37,948 nucleotides of DNA, taken from assembly GCA_031292575.1 (NCBI GenBank), contig JARLGX010000038.1, positions 1-37,948 on the forward strand, given 5' to 3'. Both the position numbers and the translations under genes were made by a program. Under the pieces are notes generated by a model. It saw nothing but the letters and a program-made list of their open reading frames with translations, ran no database searches and was not told the origin of the DNA. Shown here piece after piece: positions 16,005 through 24,972 of the stretch; within the stretch, counting starts at the first letter, position 1, and each line of letters opens with the position of its first letter. The stretch comes from Paludibacter sp. Lineage in GTDB: Bacteria; Bacteroidota; Bacteroidia; Bacteroidales; Paludibacteraceae.

Positions 16005-17285
16005 ATGAGCCTTTTTGATTTTTTTGATCTTTTAAATGAGGACCCATTTACCTATTTTATATGTCTTGTTATTTCAGTTGTCCTTTTTATTGGAGTAATG
16101 AAAAGAACATCATCATCATGGCTTAATCCAATTAGGTTTAATATATTTACCTTTTCAATAGGATTCTCAGTTATTTTATTTTTAAATTTCAAAGGATTCG
16201 TAAGTTCAAAAACATTTGCTTATTTGTTAATTTGTATTGCGGTTTATTGGGGAACTTTTATGAGTGTGTTCAAAAATAAACAGTGGGCAGTGAATATTAG
16301 TTTTGTTGATGAACCAATAATTGCTAAATACTTATTCTATGTAACATATACTTTATATATTTTAGTGACACTTTTTTCTTACAAATTATTAGGTATTCCA
16401 ATTTTTAATGAAAATTCAAGGTTAGTAACTTATACGGGAAGTGGGCTTGGTTTTATTGAGAGGATTTCGCCAGTATTATATATTTATTCATTATTCTATA
16501 TAATACATTTGTTTTCAATTAAATCTAAGATGGCTGATTATATAAAAACTGGGATTGTTTTGTTACCATTAATTGTAATAGGAATTTTATCCGGTAGTAG
16601 ATCCAGTTTTTTAGGGATTATATTCGCATTCTGGGGATACAGAACTTTCTACAGGCAAAAGGAACCACAGGTGAATGATTACAAATGGTTAATTATACCT
16701 TTTGTTGTTATTTCAATCTTTACATTTTCGATACAATCTTTAGGCGATTATACTCAAGCAAGTATTAATTTTCTGCAGCGAATTGTGGCGAGTGGTGACT
16801 TGTATTGGGAAGCTTTACCAAATGATGCTTGGCAATCTGTAGTAGTAGCTAGACCATTTGAGTTTGTGTTTATGGGTTTTTTGGGTCCACTACATATTTT
16901 AAATCCTAATCTTGCAGAGATTCCTATTGGATTTCAACTGACCAATATAACTTATACCTCTATTAATGACGCTAGTACTGGTCCAGTTGCACTATTTCCT
17001 GTGACAAGTTTAGTCTTATTTGGTTATGTTGGCGGATTGTTATTTACGTTTTTTCAAGCATTATTTGCATCTTTATTATTTAAATTGTCATATGTCAAAT
17101 CAAATAGTATAATTATTTGCGCTATGATGTATTTTACTTTATATAGCATAATAACTTTAATTGGTGATATTAGTGCTGGACTTGGTGCATGTTTAGACGT
17201 TTTAGTTTGTTTTGCTTTTATATTTATTTTAATTATGACAATTGCCTTTATTTTCTATAGAAAAATAGACGCTAAAATAGAATAA
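16005..17285 (+). CDS. wzy: Wzy-type repeat-unit polymerase
   Basis: Joins lipid-linked repeat units in the periplasm. 426 residues with about 11-12 hydrophobic segments. A large hydrophilic loop after about residue 225 (GDYTQASINFLQRIVASGDLYW and onwards to about 330) fits the long periplasmic loop of Wzy. The short R-x-x-x-x-G-I motif (GILSGSRSSFLGIIFAFWG, about 193-211) is common in these polymerases. Naming rests on topology and neighbours (wzx upstream, Wzz encoded at 3097). Confidence 0.82.
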   Translation: MSLFDFFDLLNEDPFTYFICLVISVVLFIGVMKRTSSSWLNPIRFNIFTFSIGFSVILFLNFKGFVSSKTFAYLLICIAVYWGTFMSVFKNKQWAVNISFVDEPIIAKYLFYVTYTLYILVTLFSYKLLGIPIFNENSRLVTYTGSGLGFIERISPVLYIYSLFYIIHLFSIKSKMADYIKTGIVLLPLIVIGILSGSRSSFLGIIFAFWGYRTFYRQKEPQVNDYKWLIIPFVVISIFTFSIQSLGDYTQASINFLQRIVASGDLYWEALPNDAWQSVVVARPFEFVFMGFLGPLHILNPNLAEIPIGFQLTNITYTSINDASTGPVALFPVTSLVLFGYVGGLLFTFFQALFASLLFKLSYVKSNSIIICAMMYFTLYSIITLIGDISAGLGACLDVLVCFAFIFILIMTIAFIFYRKIDAKIE

Positions 17286-17395
17286 TTTATTGAGAGTATG
17301 TTTTGTAATTTATTAAAATAAGGTTATTGACACTTATTGTTTAATTATGAATTAGACATAGTGTTTTTAGATGAAAAATTCACGGGTAATTAGTT

Positions 17396-18298
17396 ATGTC
17401 GAAAATGTCAAAGGTTTTGATTCCTGTCAAGGGAGGGCTAGGCAATCAAATGTTTTTCTATGCTTTTAGTTTATCTTTAAAAGCAAATGGACTTAATCCA
17501 AAGTTCATTTGGTATGAATATATTTTTACAAAACAACATAATGGGGTGGAACTTATTAATGCATTTGACATTAAGTTTGATAAATGGACTAATCTGAAAA
17601 TCTCTATTTACTGTAAGCTAAATAACATATTATATTTTAGTAAAATTAAACAAGGTATTGGTCGTATCATTCGATTAAAATATTCATTTTATAAAAGAGT
17701 TGAACAAAATAACCCTTACAGCTTTGATATACATATTTTTGATAGTAGAGATGGTAACGTATATTTTGATGGTTTCTGGCAGAATTATCAATATTTAGAA
17801 CCGATTAAAAGTTCGTTAAGAGGATTTTTTAGTTTTAAACTTCCAAATAATTACAATTGTGATAAATATTTAGTTGAAATAGAACGGGTAAACTCTGTAT
17901 CAATACATATACGAAGAGGTGACTATTTGGATCCAACTTTTAAAGAATTGAATGTGATAAATTCTTCTAAATATTACTTTGATTCAATAAATTATATTCG
18001 ATCAATGTGTGTTGATCCAATTTTCTTTATATTTAGTGATGACATGGAATGGGCTAAAACTACTTTTATTGATGAGAAATATATTTTTGTCGAAGGGAAT
18101 AAAAATCGCAATTCCTACTTGGATATGTTTTTAATGTCAAAATGTAGACATAATATTATTGCAAATAGTACTTTTTCCTGGTGGGGTGCTTGGTTAAATG
18201 AAAATTCAAGGAAGATTGTAATATCACCAGTTATGTGGACAGATAAAATATTCTCATCCCAACTTTGTCCACAGGATTGGGTATTTTTAAAAACTTAA
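17396..18298 (+). CDS. Alpha-1,2-fucosyltransferase (GT11)
   Basis: 300 residues. The N-terminal KGGLGNQMFFYAF is the hallmark GGLGNQ-x-F motif of GT11, and HIRRGDYL at 171-178 is the donor-binding HxRRxDY motif; NSTFSWWGAWL and the preceding FSDD block complete the GT-B signature. It would add L-fucose from GDP-fucose in alpha-1,2 linkage. No GDP-fucose synthesis genes (gmd/fcl or fkp) lie in the window, so the donor must come from elsewhere. The 110-base spacer before it is the largest early gap in the cassette but shows no clear promoter. Confidence 0.92.
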   Translation: MSKMSKVLIPVKGGLGNQMFFYAFSLSLKANGLNPKFIWYEYIFTKQHNGVELINAFDIKFDKWTNLKISIYCKLNNILYFSKIKQGIGRIIRLKYSFYKRVEQNNPYSFDIHIFDSRDGNVYFDGFWQNYQYLEPIKSSLRGFFSFKLPNNYNCDKYLVEIERVNSVSIHIRRGDYLDPTFKELNVINSSKYYFDSINYIRSMCVDPIFFIFSDDMEWAKTTFIDEKYIFVEGNKNRNSYLDMFLMSKCRHNIIANSTFSWWGAWLNENSRKIVISPVMWTDKIFSSQLCPQDWVFLKT

Positions 18299-18304
18299 AT
18301 TTTT

Positions 18305-18937
18305 ATGAATATTAGACTTAAATATCTCGTTATGCATTTAGGTAAGATATCGAATTTGATTTACCCACAATATATAGCGTTGAAAATTTCAAACTTTTTC
18401 CATTTTTTCCATTCTGGTCGTATTTCGGCTCGATTATCTACATTTGTACCAACAATTTTAGTGAAGTATCCAACTTATTTGAAAGGAGGTAAATATATCA
18501 AATTAGGAGTTGATTTTCGTGCATCTTACCGATTTAGAATTGAAGCTTGGGATAATTATAAGGGCATTAATTATAATCCTAAAATTATTATAGGTGATAA
18601 TGTGTCATTTTCAGATAATTGTCATATAGGCGCAATTGACTTAATACAAATAGGAAATAATGTTCTATTTGGCAGTAATGTGTTTATAACTGATCATTAT
18701 CATGGGAAATCTCAGCTTTCAGATATCAATAAGTGTCCTTTAGATAGACCATTGTTTAGTAAGGGACCTGTTATAATTGAAGACGGAGTTTGGGTGGGTG
18801 ATAGTGTCTCTATAATGCCAAATGTAACTATAGGTCATTCTTGCATAATTGGAGCAAATTCAGTTGTAACTAAATCATTTCCACCTTATTGTATGATAGC
18901 AGGATGTCCAGCTAAAATTATAAAAAATCTAAATTAA
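18305..18937 (+). CDS. Hexapeptide-repeat (LbetaH) acyltransferase, WcaF/maltose acetyltransferase-like
   Basis: 210 residues. Left-handed beta-helix repeats are visible as I-x-I-G-D-N-V-S-F, I-Q-I-G-N-N-V-L-F, V-I-I-E-D-G-V-W-V and V-T-I-G-H-S-C-I-I. The loop VFITDHYHG holds the likely catalytic histidine, and the C-terminus IAGCPAKIIK is typical of sugar O-acetyltransferases. It probably O-acetylates a residue of the repeat unit. Starts 6 bases after the fucosyltransferase stop. Confidence 0.88.
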   Translation: MNIRLKYLVMHLGKISNLIYPQYIALKISNFFHFFHSGRISARLSTFVPTILVKYPTYLKGGKYIKLGVDFRASYRFRIEAWDNYKGINYNPKIIIGDNVSFSDNCHIGAIDLIQIGNNVLFGSNVFITDHYHGKSQLSDINKCPLDRPLFSKGPVIIEDGVWVGDSVSIMPNVTIGHSCIIGANSVVTKSFPPYCMIAGCPAKIIKNLN

Positions 18938-18943
18938 TATTTA

Positions 18944-20023
18944 ATGGAAGTTATTGCATATTATTTGCCTCAATATTATCCCTTTAAAGAAAACAATGAA
19001 TGGTGGGGTGAAGGTTTTACAGAGTGGACAAATGTAGGGAAAGCAAAAGCATTGTATAAAGGCCATTTGCAGCCAAAAGTCCCTGCTGATTTAGGTTATT
19101 ATGATTTACGATTGCCTGAAATAAGAGAAAAGCAGACCCAACTTGCAAAAGAGGCTGGTGTGACTGGATTTTGTTATTGGCATTATTGGTTTGGAAATGG
19201 TAAAGAGTTGTTAGATCTTCCATTTAAGGAAGTATTGAATACAGGAAAACCCGATTTCCCTTTTTGTTTAGGTTGGGCAAATGAATCATGGAAAGCTAAA
19301 GTTTGGAATACAAGTGATACTAGTAAAGATAGTCTTTTGATTGAACAGTTATATCCTGGGGAGCAAGATATTGAAGACCATTTTTATTCTCTTTTGCCAG
19401 CTTTAAAAGATAAACGATATATAAGAATTGATGGTAAACCAGTTTTTGTGATATATAGACCATTGTTGATGCCTAATCCGGAAAATTTTATTTTAAAATG
19501 GAATAAATTAGCAAAACAGAATAATATAATAGATGGATTTTTTTTTATTGGACATACTATAAATATTAAAGAAAAGGCATTTATATTGAAATTTGGGTTT
19601 GATGCTGTCAATATTGTTAGAATTGGTGAGTATAGATTTAATAAAGAAGTAATAAAAAGGATTCCTTTTGAACTTTTTAAATATAAGATATTAAAAAAAC
19701 CGTTAAAATTAAGTTACTCTTTTATTTCTAAGTACTTTGTGCAAGAAATAGATAAAGATGAAAATTTGATACCGACTATTATTCCTAATTGGGATCATAC
19801 TCCTAGAAGTGGGAAAAAAGGTGTTGTATTTCATAATTCAACTCCAAAGCTTTTTAAAAGACATGCTAATGAAGTTATTGATTTAGTTCGAAAAAAGGAG
19901 AGACAAATTGTTTTTTTAAAATCGTGGAATGAATGGGGCGAAGGAAATTATATGGAACCAGATATCAAATATAAAAAGCAATATATTCAAGTTCTTGCCG
20001 AGTCAATTTTTAATATTAAATAA
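18944..20023 (+). CDS. WbsX-like protein (glycoside hydrolase 99-like / putative glycosyltransferase)
   Basis: 359 residues with the WbsX family entry AYYLPQYYPF, WWGEGFTEWTNVGKAK and the conserved GVTGFCYWHYWFGNGKELLDLP block, then LGWANESW and the final SWNEWGEGNYMEPD. Members are frequent in O-antigen and capsule clusters and are called glycosyltransferase WbsX by gene context; the fold relates to GH99 endo-mannosidases, so a hydrolytic or transglycosylating role is possible. Starts 6 bases after the acyltransferase. Confidence 0.85.
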   Translation: MEVIAYYLPQYYPFKENNEWWGEGFTEWTNVGKAKALYKGHLQPKVPADLGYYDLRLPEIREKQTQLAKEAGVTGFCYWHYWFGNGKELLDLPFKEVLNTGKPDFPFCLGWANESWKAKVWNTSDTSKDSLLIEQLYPGEQDIEDHFYSLLPALKDKRYIRIDGKPVFVIYRPLLMPNPENFILKWNKLAKQNNIIDGFFFIGHTINIKEKAFILKFGFDAVNIVRIGEYRFNKEVIKRIPFELFKYKILKKPLKLSYSFISKYFVQEIDKDENLIPTIIPNWDHTPRSGKKGVVFHNSTPKLFKRHANEVIDLVRKKERQIVFLKSWNEWGEGNYMEPDIKYKKQYIQVLAESIFNIK

Positions 20024-20194
20024 GATTAGAATTGATAAGTAACTTTTTCGTTCAAATTTGCTTAAACATAAATCATATATATGTATCAAATTAAAATACA
20101 GTAGTAATTGATTAAATCATAATTGAAAAGTATTTTAGTTGTTGTTTATTTGAATGTTTATAAGTTGCTGTTTTACGAATATTTTAGATTTAAT

Positions 20195-21322
20195 ATGAAA
20201 ATTTTAATAGATTTTACTCAAATACCATTGCAGAAAAATGGAGTTGGCGTTTATGCATATCATACATTTGAATCGTTATTGAAGAATGATAATTCAAATC
20301 AATATGTTACATTAATTCAAAATGATGATTCTGATTTTGCCTCTTTTCTTTTTCCAAATAATAAGATTGTAAAAATAAACTCAAAGTATTTTCGCCGGTT
20401 TATTCCACGAGTTTTCTTTGAGCAAGTATTTATACCAGTTTATTGTATTCTGAATAAAGTTGATATTATACATTCTTTACATTATTCTTTTCCGTTATTT
20501 AAATTTAAACAAAAACAAGTAGTAACAATCCATGATTTAACGTTTTTTCTTTACCCAAAAGTGCATACATTGTTTAAACGTTATTATTTCAGGCTATTTA
20601 TTTATCTCGCCGGTAAATTTGCAAATGAAATAATATGTGTTTCACAATCAACAGCAAATGATCTTTTTACTATCTTTCCAAAAATAAAGGCAAATGTGAG
20701 TGTGATACCATTAGCTGTGAAAAATGAACAGGTTATATATTCTAATTCTGAATCTCAGGATATATTAAATAAATTTAATATCCAGTCGAAATTTATTCTG
20801 TTTATTGGTACTTTAGAACCAAGAAAAAATATAGAGAATCTAATAAGATCATTCGATAAAATAAGTATTTCTAATCCGGAAATTAAACTAGTACTTGTTG
20901 GAAGAAAGGGTTGGTTTTTTGAATCAATGTTCAGTTTAGTCAATGAATTAAGGCTTTCTGATAAAATAATTTTCACGGGCTTTGTTACAGAAAATGAAAA
21001 GTTTTTACTTCTTTCTAAATGTGATATATTTGTATACCCATCAATTTACGAAGGTTTTGGCCTTCCAATATTAGAAGCATTTGTTTACCAAAAACCTACT
21101 ATTTCAAGTTCAATCTCATCAATTCCCGAAGTTGCAGGTGATGCAGCAATATTAATTAATCCATCAAGTGTTGAGGAGTTAGCACAAGAGATAGATAAAT
21201 TATTAAATGATAAATTGCTGTATAACAGTTTAATCCCTAAGATGAAAGAACGTCTTAAAATTTATTCATGGTACAATACCGCAAATAAGACAAAACAGTT
21301 ATATAATAAATTGAAAATTTAA
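20195..21322 (+). CDS. Family 4 glycosyltransferase (mannosyltransferase-like)
   Basis: 375 residues from ATG 20195 (KILIDFTQIPLQKNGVGVYA); a TTG at 20123 would add an unlikely 24-residue extension. The GT-B C-terminal half has FIGTLEPRKNIENLI, VLVGRKGWF and the E-x7-E motif (E286, E294) in YEGFGLPILEAF, followed by SSISSIPEVAGDAAILINP. These blocks are typical of GT4 enzymes using GDP-mannose or similar donors; the actual donor is not deducible. The 171 bases before it hold nothing clear. Confidence 0.9.
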   Translation: MKILIDFTQIPLQKNGVGVYAYHTFESLLKNDNSNQYVTLIQNDDSDFASFLFPNNKIVKINSKYFRRFIPRVFFEQVFIPVYCILNKVDIIHSLHYSFPLFKFKQKQVVTIHDLTFFLYPKVHTLFKRYYFRLFIYLAGKFANEIICVSQSTANDLFTIFPKIKANVSVIPLAVKNEQVIYSNSESQDILNKFNIQSKFILFIGTLEPRKNIENLIRSFDKISISNPEIKLVLVGRKGWFFESMFSLVNELRLSDKIIFTGFVTENEKFLLLSKCDIFVYPSIYEGFGLPILEAFVYQKPTISSSISSIPEVAGDAAILINPSSVEELAQEIDKLLNDKLLYNSLIPKMKERLKIYSWYNTANKTKQLYNKLKI

Positions 21323-21383
21323 ATATTTGATTGTTTTTTTTTAATGGACAAATAATTTTATATATATAATTAGTTTTAATTTC

Positions 21384-22205
21384 ATGATTACTGCTTCACT
21401 AGTTACTTATCATAATTCAGTATCAGATATAGAGCGAGTTCTTAATTCAGCTTTAAATAGTTGTATAGATAAGATCTATATTATCGATAACTCAAAAACA
21501 GATTTATTTAGGAGCTTTGAACAACTGTCTTCTAAAATAGAATATATCCGTAACAATAATAATGGGTATGGTGCTGGAAATAATTTAGCAATAAAGCGCG
21601 CAATTGAATTAGATAATGCAACTTATCACATTGTTTTAAATCCCGATATTTATTTTGAAAAGGGTGTTATAGAAGAGTTAGTGAGCTATATGGATTTAAA
21701 TTCTGAAGTTGGTTTAGTAATGCCAAAGGTTTTTTATCCTAATGGTGAATTGCAATATCTCTGTAAATTAATTCCTACTCCTGTAGATATTTTATTTCGT
21801 TGGTTACTTTCACCTGCAAAATTTAAAGAAAGAGACATTCGTTTTAAATTACTATTTACTGGTTATAACAAATCAATGAATGTACCTTATCTTTCTGGAT
21901 GTTTTATGTTTTTTAGAGTAAATGCTTTGAAAGAAGTCGGATGCTTTGATGAACGTTTTTTTATGCACTTTGAAGATTTGGATATATCTAGACGGGTACA
22001 TAATAAGTATAGAACAATGTATTATCCATCCGTTAGCATTGTACATGCTCATGCAGCTAGTCATAGGAAAAATATTAAGATGTTAGGGATTGGAATAAGT
22101 AGTGCAATAAAATATTTTAATAAATGGGGTTGGGTGTTTGATAAAGAGAGGACTTTAGTAAACAAAGAACTTCTAAAAGAATTGGAGTATAAGAAAACCA
22201 AATAA
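21384..22205 (+). CDS. Family 2 glycosyltransferase (WbbL/rhamnosyltransferase-like)
   Basis: 273 residues. GT-A features: ASLVTYHNS at the N-terminus, IIDNS, NGYGAGNNLAIKRAIE (nucleotide-binding N-x-G-x-G-x-G-x-N), LNPDIYF (the D-x-D equivalent), VPYLSGCFMFFR and FDERFFMHFEDLDISRR with the catalytic E-D-x-D. This motif set is typical of dTDP-rhamnosyltransferases and related capsule enzymes. Last gene of the A+T-rich cassette; a T-run but no clear hairpin follows its stop. Confidence 0.9.
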   Translation: MITASLVTYHNSVSDIERVLNSALNSCIDKIYIIDNSKTDLFRSFEQLSSKIEYIRNNNNGYGAGNNLAIKRAIELDNATYHIVLNPDIYFEKGVIEELVSYMDLNSEVGLVMPKVFYPNGELQYLCKLIPTPVDILFRWLLSPAKFKERDIRFKLLFTGYNKSMNVPYLSGCFMFFRVNALKEVGCFDERFFMHFEDLDISRRVHNKYRTMYYPSVSIVHAHAASHRKNIKMLGIGISSAIKYFNKWGWVFDKERTLVNKELLKELEYKKTK

Positions 22206-22217
22206 TATTTTTTTTAG

Positions 22218-22313
22218 GTCGTCGTCATCAATACTTCAAATGCTTTGGGAATAGCCAACATGCCTGTCAGGGCAGAGGATGGGTTCAGGAAAACAGTGAA
22301 TAGTTTGGAGTAG
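22218..22313 (+). pseudogene. Possible gene remnant (about 31 codons)
   Basis: Between a TAG at 22215-22217 and a TAG at 22311-22313 one frame reads VVVINTSNALGIANMP then VRAEDGFRKTVNSLE, with composition like real protein and higher G+C than the cassette. There is no start codon at its head. I do not recognise the parent protein. It may be the tail of a gene lost when the cassette was exchanged, or chance. Confidence 0.25.
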
Positions 22314-22460
22314 GAAGTAAGGAGTAAGAAGTGAGGAGTAAGGAGTAAAGATTAAGGAGTAAGGAGTAAGAAGTGAGGAGTAAGGAGTAAGGAGTAAAGA
22401 GTAGGAAGTAAGAAGTAAAGAGTAAGGAGTAAGGAGTAAGAAGTAAGGAGTAAAGAGTAG
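22303..22460 (+). repeat. Heptanucleotide repeat array, copy 6 (right edge of cassette)
   Basis: About 20 units of GTAAGGA, GTAAGAA, GTGAGGA, GTAAAGA and GTAGGAA in 7-base phase. Same family as the arrays at 4198-8770. With the remnant before it and the promoter after it, this accounts for the 390-base gap 22206-22595; 22461-22560 shows nothing. Confidence 0.88.
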
Positions 22461-22566
22461 TGTTTTTGTTATTTCTGGTGGTACTTTTCTTGATTTGTTT
22501 AGAATTTATGGGTATGTATTTATTTAAAAATAGGTATTTTACGGTGGTTTATTTCTGGAAAATCAT

Positions 22567-22574
22567 TATCTTTG
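22567..22574 (+). promoter_or_regulatory. -7 promoter box TATCTTTG for the DUF4143 ATPase
   Basis: Exact TAnnTTTG match 21 bases before ATG 22596. The expected -33 TTTG is not clear (GTGGTTT nearby). It suggests independent transcription of this gene. Confidence 0.55.
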
Positions 22575-22595
22575 CTTTAAATAACTAGAATTAGT

Positions 22596-23951
22596 ATGCC
22601 CCGTAATACCTTGTATTTTTTTAGAACTATCGACTTTCATTTAAAAACATGGAAAGAGGATGTACATCATAAGCCTTTGTTGTTACGGGGTGCCCGACAA
22701 GTTGGAAAATCATCTGCAGTGCGGCATTTAGGTGAAACATTTGAGTATTTTCTGGAAGTGAATTTTGAGCGTAATCCCGATATAAAACAACTGTTTAGTG
22801 CCACACTCAATCCTAAAGAAATTTGTAGTAAATTATCGGCTATCTATAATTTACCTATTCAACCGGGAAGAACGCTCGTGTTTTTCGATGAAATTCAGGC
22901 TTGTTTACCCGCTATTGCTTCGCTACGTTTTTTTTACGAGGAATATCCCGAATTGCATGTTGTTGCAGCAGGTTCGTTGTTAGAATTTGCTTTACAAGAA
23001 ATACCATCCTTTGGCGTTGGTCGCATACGCTCCTTGTATATGTATCCTTTTTCGTTCAATGAGTTTTTGCAAGCGTTAGGGTTGGACCGGTTAATAGCCG
23101 AAAAACGCAATGCTACGCCCGGACAGCCTTTATTTGAGGTACTTCATAAAAAGTTGACTGAATGTTTACGCACTTTTTTGTTAGTTGGAGGCATGCCCGA
23201 GAGTGTGAAAACCTGGGTTGAAAAATCGGATTATTTGGCTTGTCGCTATGTGCAGAATGATATTATAGAAACGTATATCGATGATTTTGCAAAGTATAAA
23301 AAGCGAATATCACCCATGATTTTACAGCAAACGCTTCGTTCAGTAGCTTTGCAATCGGGGTGTAAATTCGTTTATTCACAGGTATTGCCTGATATGGAAT
23401 CGATCAAAATAAAGGAAGCGTTAGAATTGCTTTCGATGGCTGGTATTATAATGCCGGTTACACATACTTCAGCTAATGGAGTACCGTTAGGTGCAGACGT
23501 AAATACGAAGTTTCGCAAATATCTTTTTATGGATACAGGCTTACTGCAAAGGTTACTAAATCTTGAAATGGATAATGTTCTTCTTTCAACGGATATTAAT
23601 TTGGTGAATAAAGGAATCTTGACCGAAGTTTTTGCAGGTTTAGAGATTTTGAAATATGGAAGTTGTTATGAACGTCAGGAACTATATTATTGGCTACGGC
23701 TTGACAAAGGAGCTCAAGCCGAAGTAGACTATGTACTCTCGAAAAGTGATACTATCATCCCAATTGAAGTGAAAGCAGGAACAAAAGGTTCCATGCAAAG
23801 TCTTTATAGCTTTATAGCGTTGAAAAAATCAAGAGTGGGTGTTCGCACTTCATTGGAAAATTTCGGAAAGATTGGTAATATTGAGATTTATCCTTTATAT
23901 GCTATTGAAAACTTTTCAGTTAGCAGTCAACAGTTATCAGTGAACAGTTAA
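22596..23951 (+). CDS. AAA+ ATPase with C-terminal DUF4143
   Basis: 451 residues. Walker A GARQVGKS at 32-39, Walker B LVFFDEIQ near 94-101, sensor-like AAGSLLEFAL, and PFSFNEFLQALG, typical of the archaeal/bacterial ATPase_2 + DUF4143 family. The second half carries the DUF4143 nuclease-like core (VDYVLSKSDTIIPIEVKAG, an E-V-K motif as in PD-(D/E)XK folds). Function is poorly defined; these genes are widespread, mobile and repeated in Bacteroidota. Own promoter and higher G+C than the cassette suggest independent arrival. The last 14 residues (NFSVSSQQLSVNS region) are encoded by a 7-base-phase CAGTTA/CAGTCAA-type repeat, so the tail looks repeat-derived. Confidence 0.88.
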   Translation: MPRNTLYFFRTIDFHLKTWKEDVHHKPLLLRGARQVGKSSAVRHLGETFEYFLEVNFERNPDIKQLFSATLNPKEICSKLSAIYNLPIQPGRTLVFFDEIQACLPAIASLRFFYEEYPELHVVAAGSLLEFALQEIPSFGVGRIRSLYMYPFSFNEFLQALGLDRLIAEKRNATPGQPLFEVLHKKLTECLRTFLLVGGMPESVKTWVEKSDYLACRYVQNDIIETYIDDFAKYKKRISPMILQQTLRSVALQSGCKFVYSQVLPDMESIKIKEALELLSMAGIIMPVTHTSANGVPLGADVNTKFRKYLFMDTGLLQRLLNLEMDNVLLSTDINLVNKGILTEVFAGLEILKYGSCYERQELYYWLRLDKGAQAEVDYVLSKSDTIIPIEVKAGTKGSMQSLYSFIALKKSRVGVRTSLENFGKIGNIEIYPLYAIENFSVSSQQLSVNS

Positions 23952-24011
23952 TTCTTAACTCAGAACTCCTAACTCTTAACTCAAAACTACCGACTCTTAA
24001 CTCAGAACTAA
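23916..24011 (-). repeat. Heptanucleotide repeat, copy 7 (complementary orientation)
   Basis: First part (23916-23951) is CAGTTAG CAGTCAA CAGTTAT CAGTGAA in 7-base phase inside the DUF4143 gene's end. Second part (23952-24011) is AACTCAG AACTCCT AACTCTT AACTCAA, the reverse complement of the GAGTT/GAGTAAG family. It runs to three bases before the next start codon. Confidence 0.8.
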
Positions 24012-24014
24012 TAA

Positions 24015-24962
24015 ATGATCTTACCATTACTTTTTATAGCGTTGTTTGCAGCTGAACTGGCTTATTTTAAACTGGCCGATCGTTACAACATTATTGACAA
24101 ACCCAACGAGCGGAGCTCTCATACACGGATAACATTACGCGGTGGGGGCATTGTTTTTTATATAGGCATAGTCCTTTATTTTTTAGTCCGGGGTTTCCAG
24201 TACCCCTGGTTCTTTGTTGGATTAACTCTGATTTCGGCTATCAGTTTTGCTGATGATATTCGTCCCCAGTCGTCGAAGCTCAGGTTAACTGTCCATTTTA
24301 TTGCCATGTTGCTTATGTTTTATCAATGGGGCTTGTTTTCAGAACATTGGATTTACAGTGTAATCGCGTTGATTTTCTGTACAGGGCTTTTGAATGCATA
24401 TAATTTTATGGACGGTATCAATGGAATTACAGGCGTTTACAGCTTGGTGGTGGTGGGAGCATTGTGGTATATCAATTCGGTTCAGATTCATTTTGTTGAT
24501 ACTGATTTGATTGATATAGTATTGTTGTCATTGCTTGTGTTCGATTTTTTTAATTTCAGAACAAAAGCAAAATGTTTTGCAGGCGACGTGGGTGCCATTT
24601 CAATCGCCTTTATCATTCTTTTCATGCTTGGATTGTTGGTAAATAAAACAGGCGATTTTAGCTACATCATTCTGCTGGTTGTGTATGGCGTTGATTCAAT
24701 ACTAACCATTGTTCACCGGCTTATTCTGAAAGAAAATATTTTCAAACCACACCGAAAACACGCGTATCAGATCATGGCCAACGAGTTGAAGCTACCTCAT
24801 ATACTGGTAACAAGCTTCTATGCATTGCTGCAGGCAGTTATCGCGATTGGTTATTTTTGGTTTAAATCTTATTCCTATTGGTATTTAATAATTACAATAA
24901 TGCTGTTATCTTTGTGCTATTTGATATTTAAACTGAAATACTTCCGATTGACAAAACAATGA
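24015..24962 (+). CDS. WecA/MraY-family undecaprenyl-phosphate sugar-1-phosphate transferase
   Basis: Starts the repeat unit by moving a sugar-1-phosphate (probably HexNAc or a 6-deoxy-HexNAc) from a UDP-sugar to undecaprenyl phosphate. 315 residues with about 10 membrane helices. Family motifs: DKPNERSSH near 28-36, D80-D81, NAYNFMDG 127-134, GDVG 190-193 and HRKHAYQ 246-252. The aspartates and the histidine motif are the Mg2+ and substrate sites of the family. The FlaA1-type dehydratase at 29731 could make its substrate. Start is ATG 24015, immediately after a heptamer array. Confidence 0.92.
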   Translation: MILPLLFIALFAAELAYFKLADRYNIIDKPNERSSHTRITLRGGGIVFYIGIVLYFLVRGFQYPWFFVGLTLISAISFADDIRPQSSKLRLTVHFIAMLLMFYQWGLFSEHWIYSVIALIFCTGLLNAYNFMDGINGITGVYSLVVVGALWYINSVQIHFVDTDLIDIVLLSLLVFDFFNFRTKAKCFAGDVGAISIAFIILFMLGLLVNKTGDFSYIILLVVYGVDSILTIVHRLILKENIFKPHRKHAYQIMANELKLPHILVTSFYALLQAVIAIGYFWFKSYSYWYLIITIMLLSLCYLIFKLKYFRLTKQ

Positions 24963-24972
24963 ACAGTTATGG

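Noticed and set aside
22201-22220. Terminator after the last glycosyltransferase
   Set aside because: A T-run is present but no stable hairpin precedes it.
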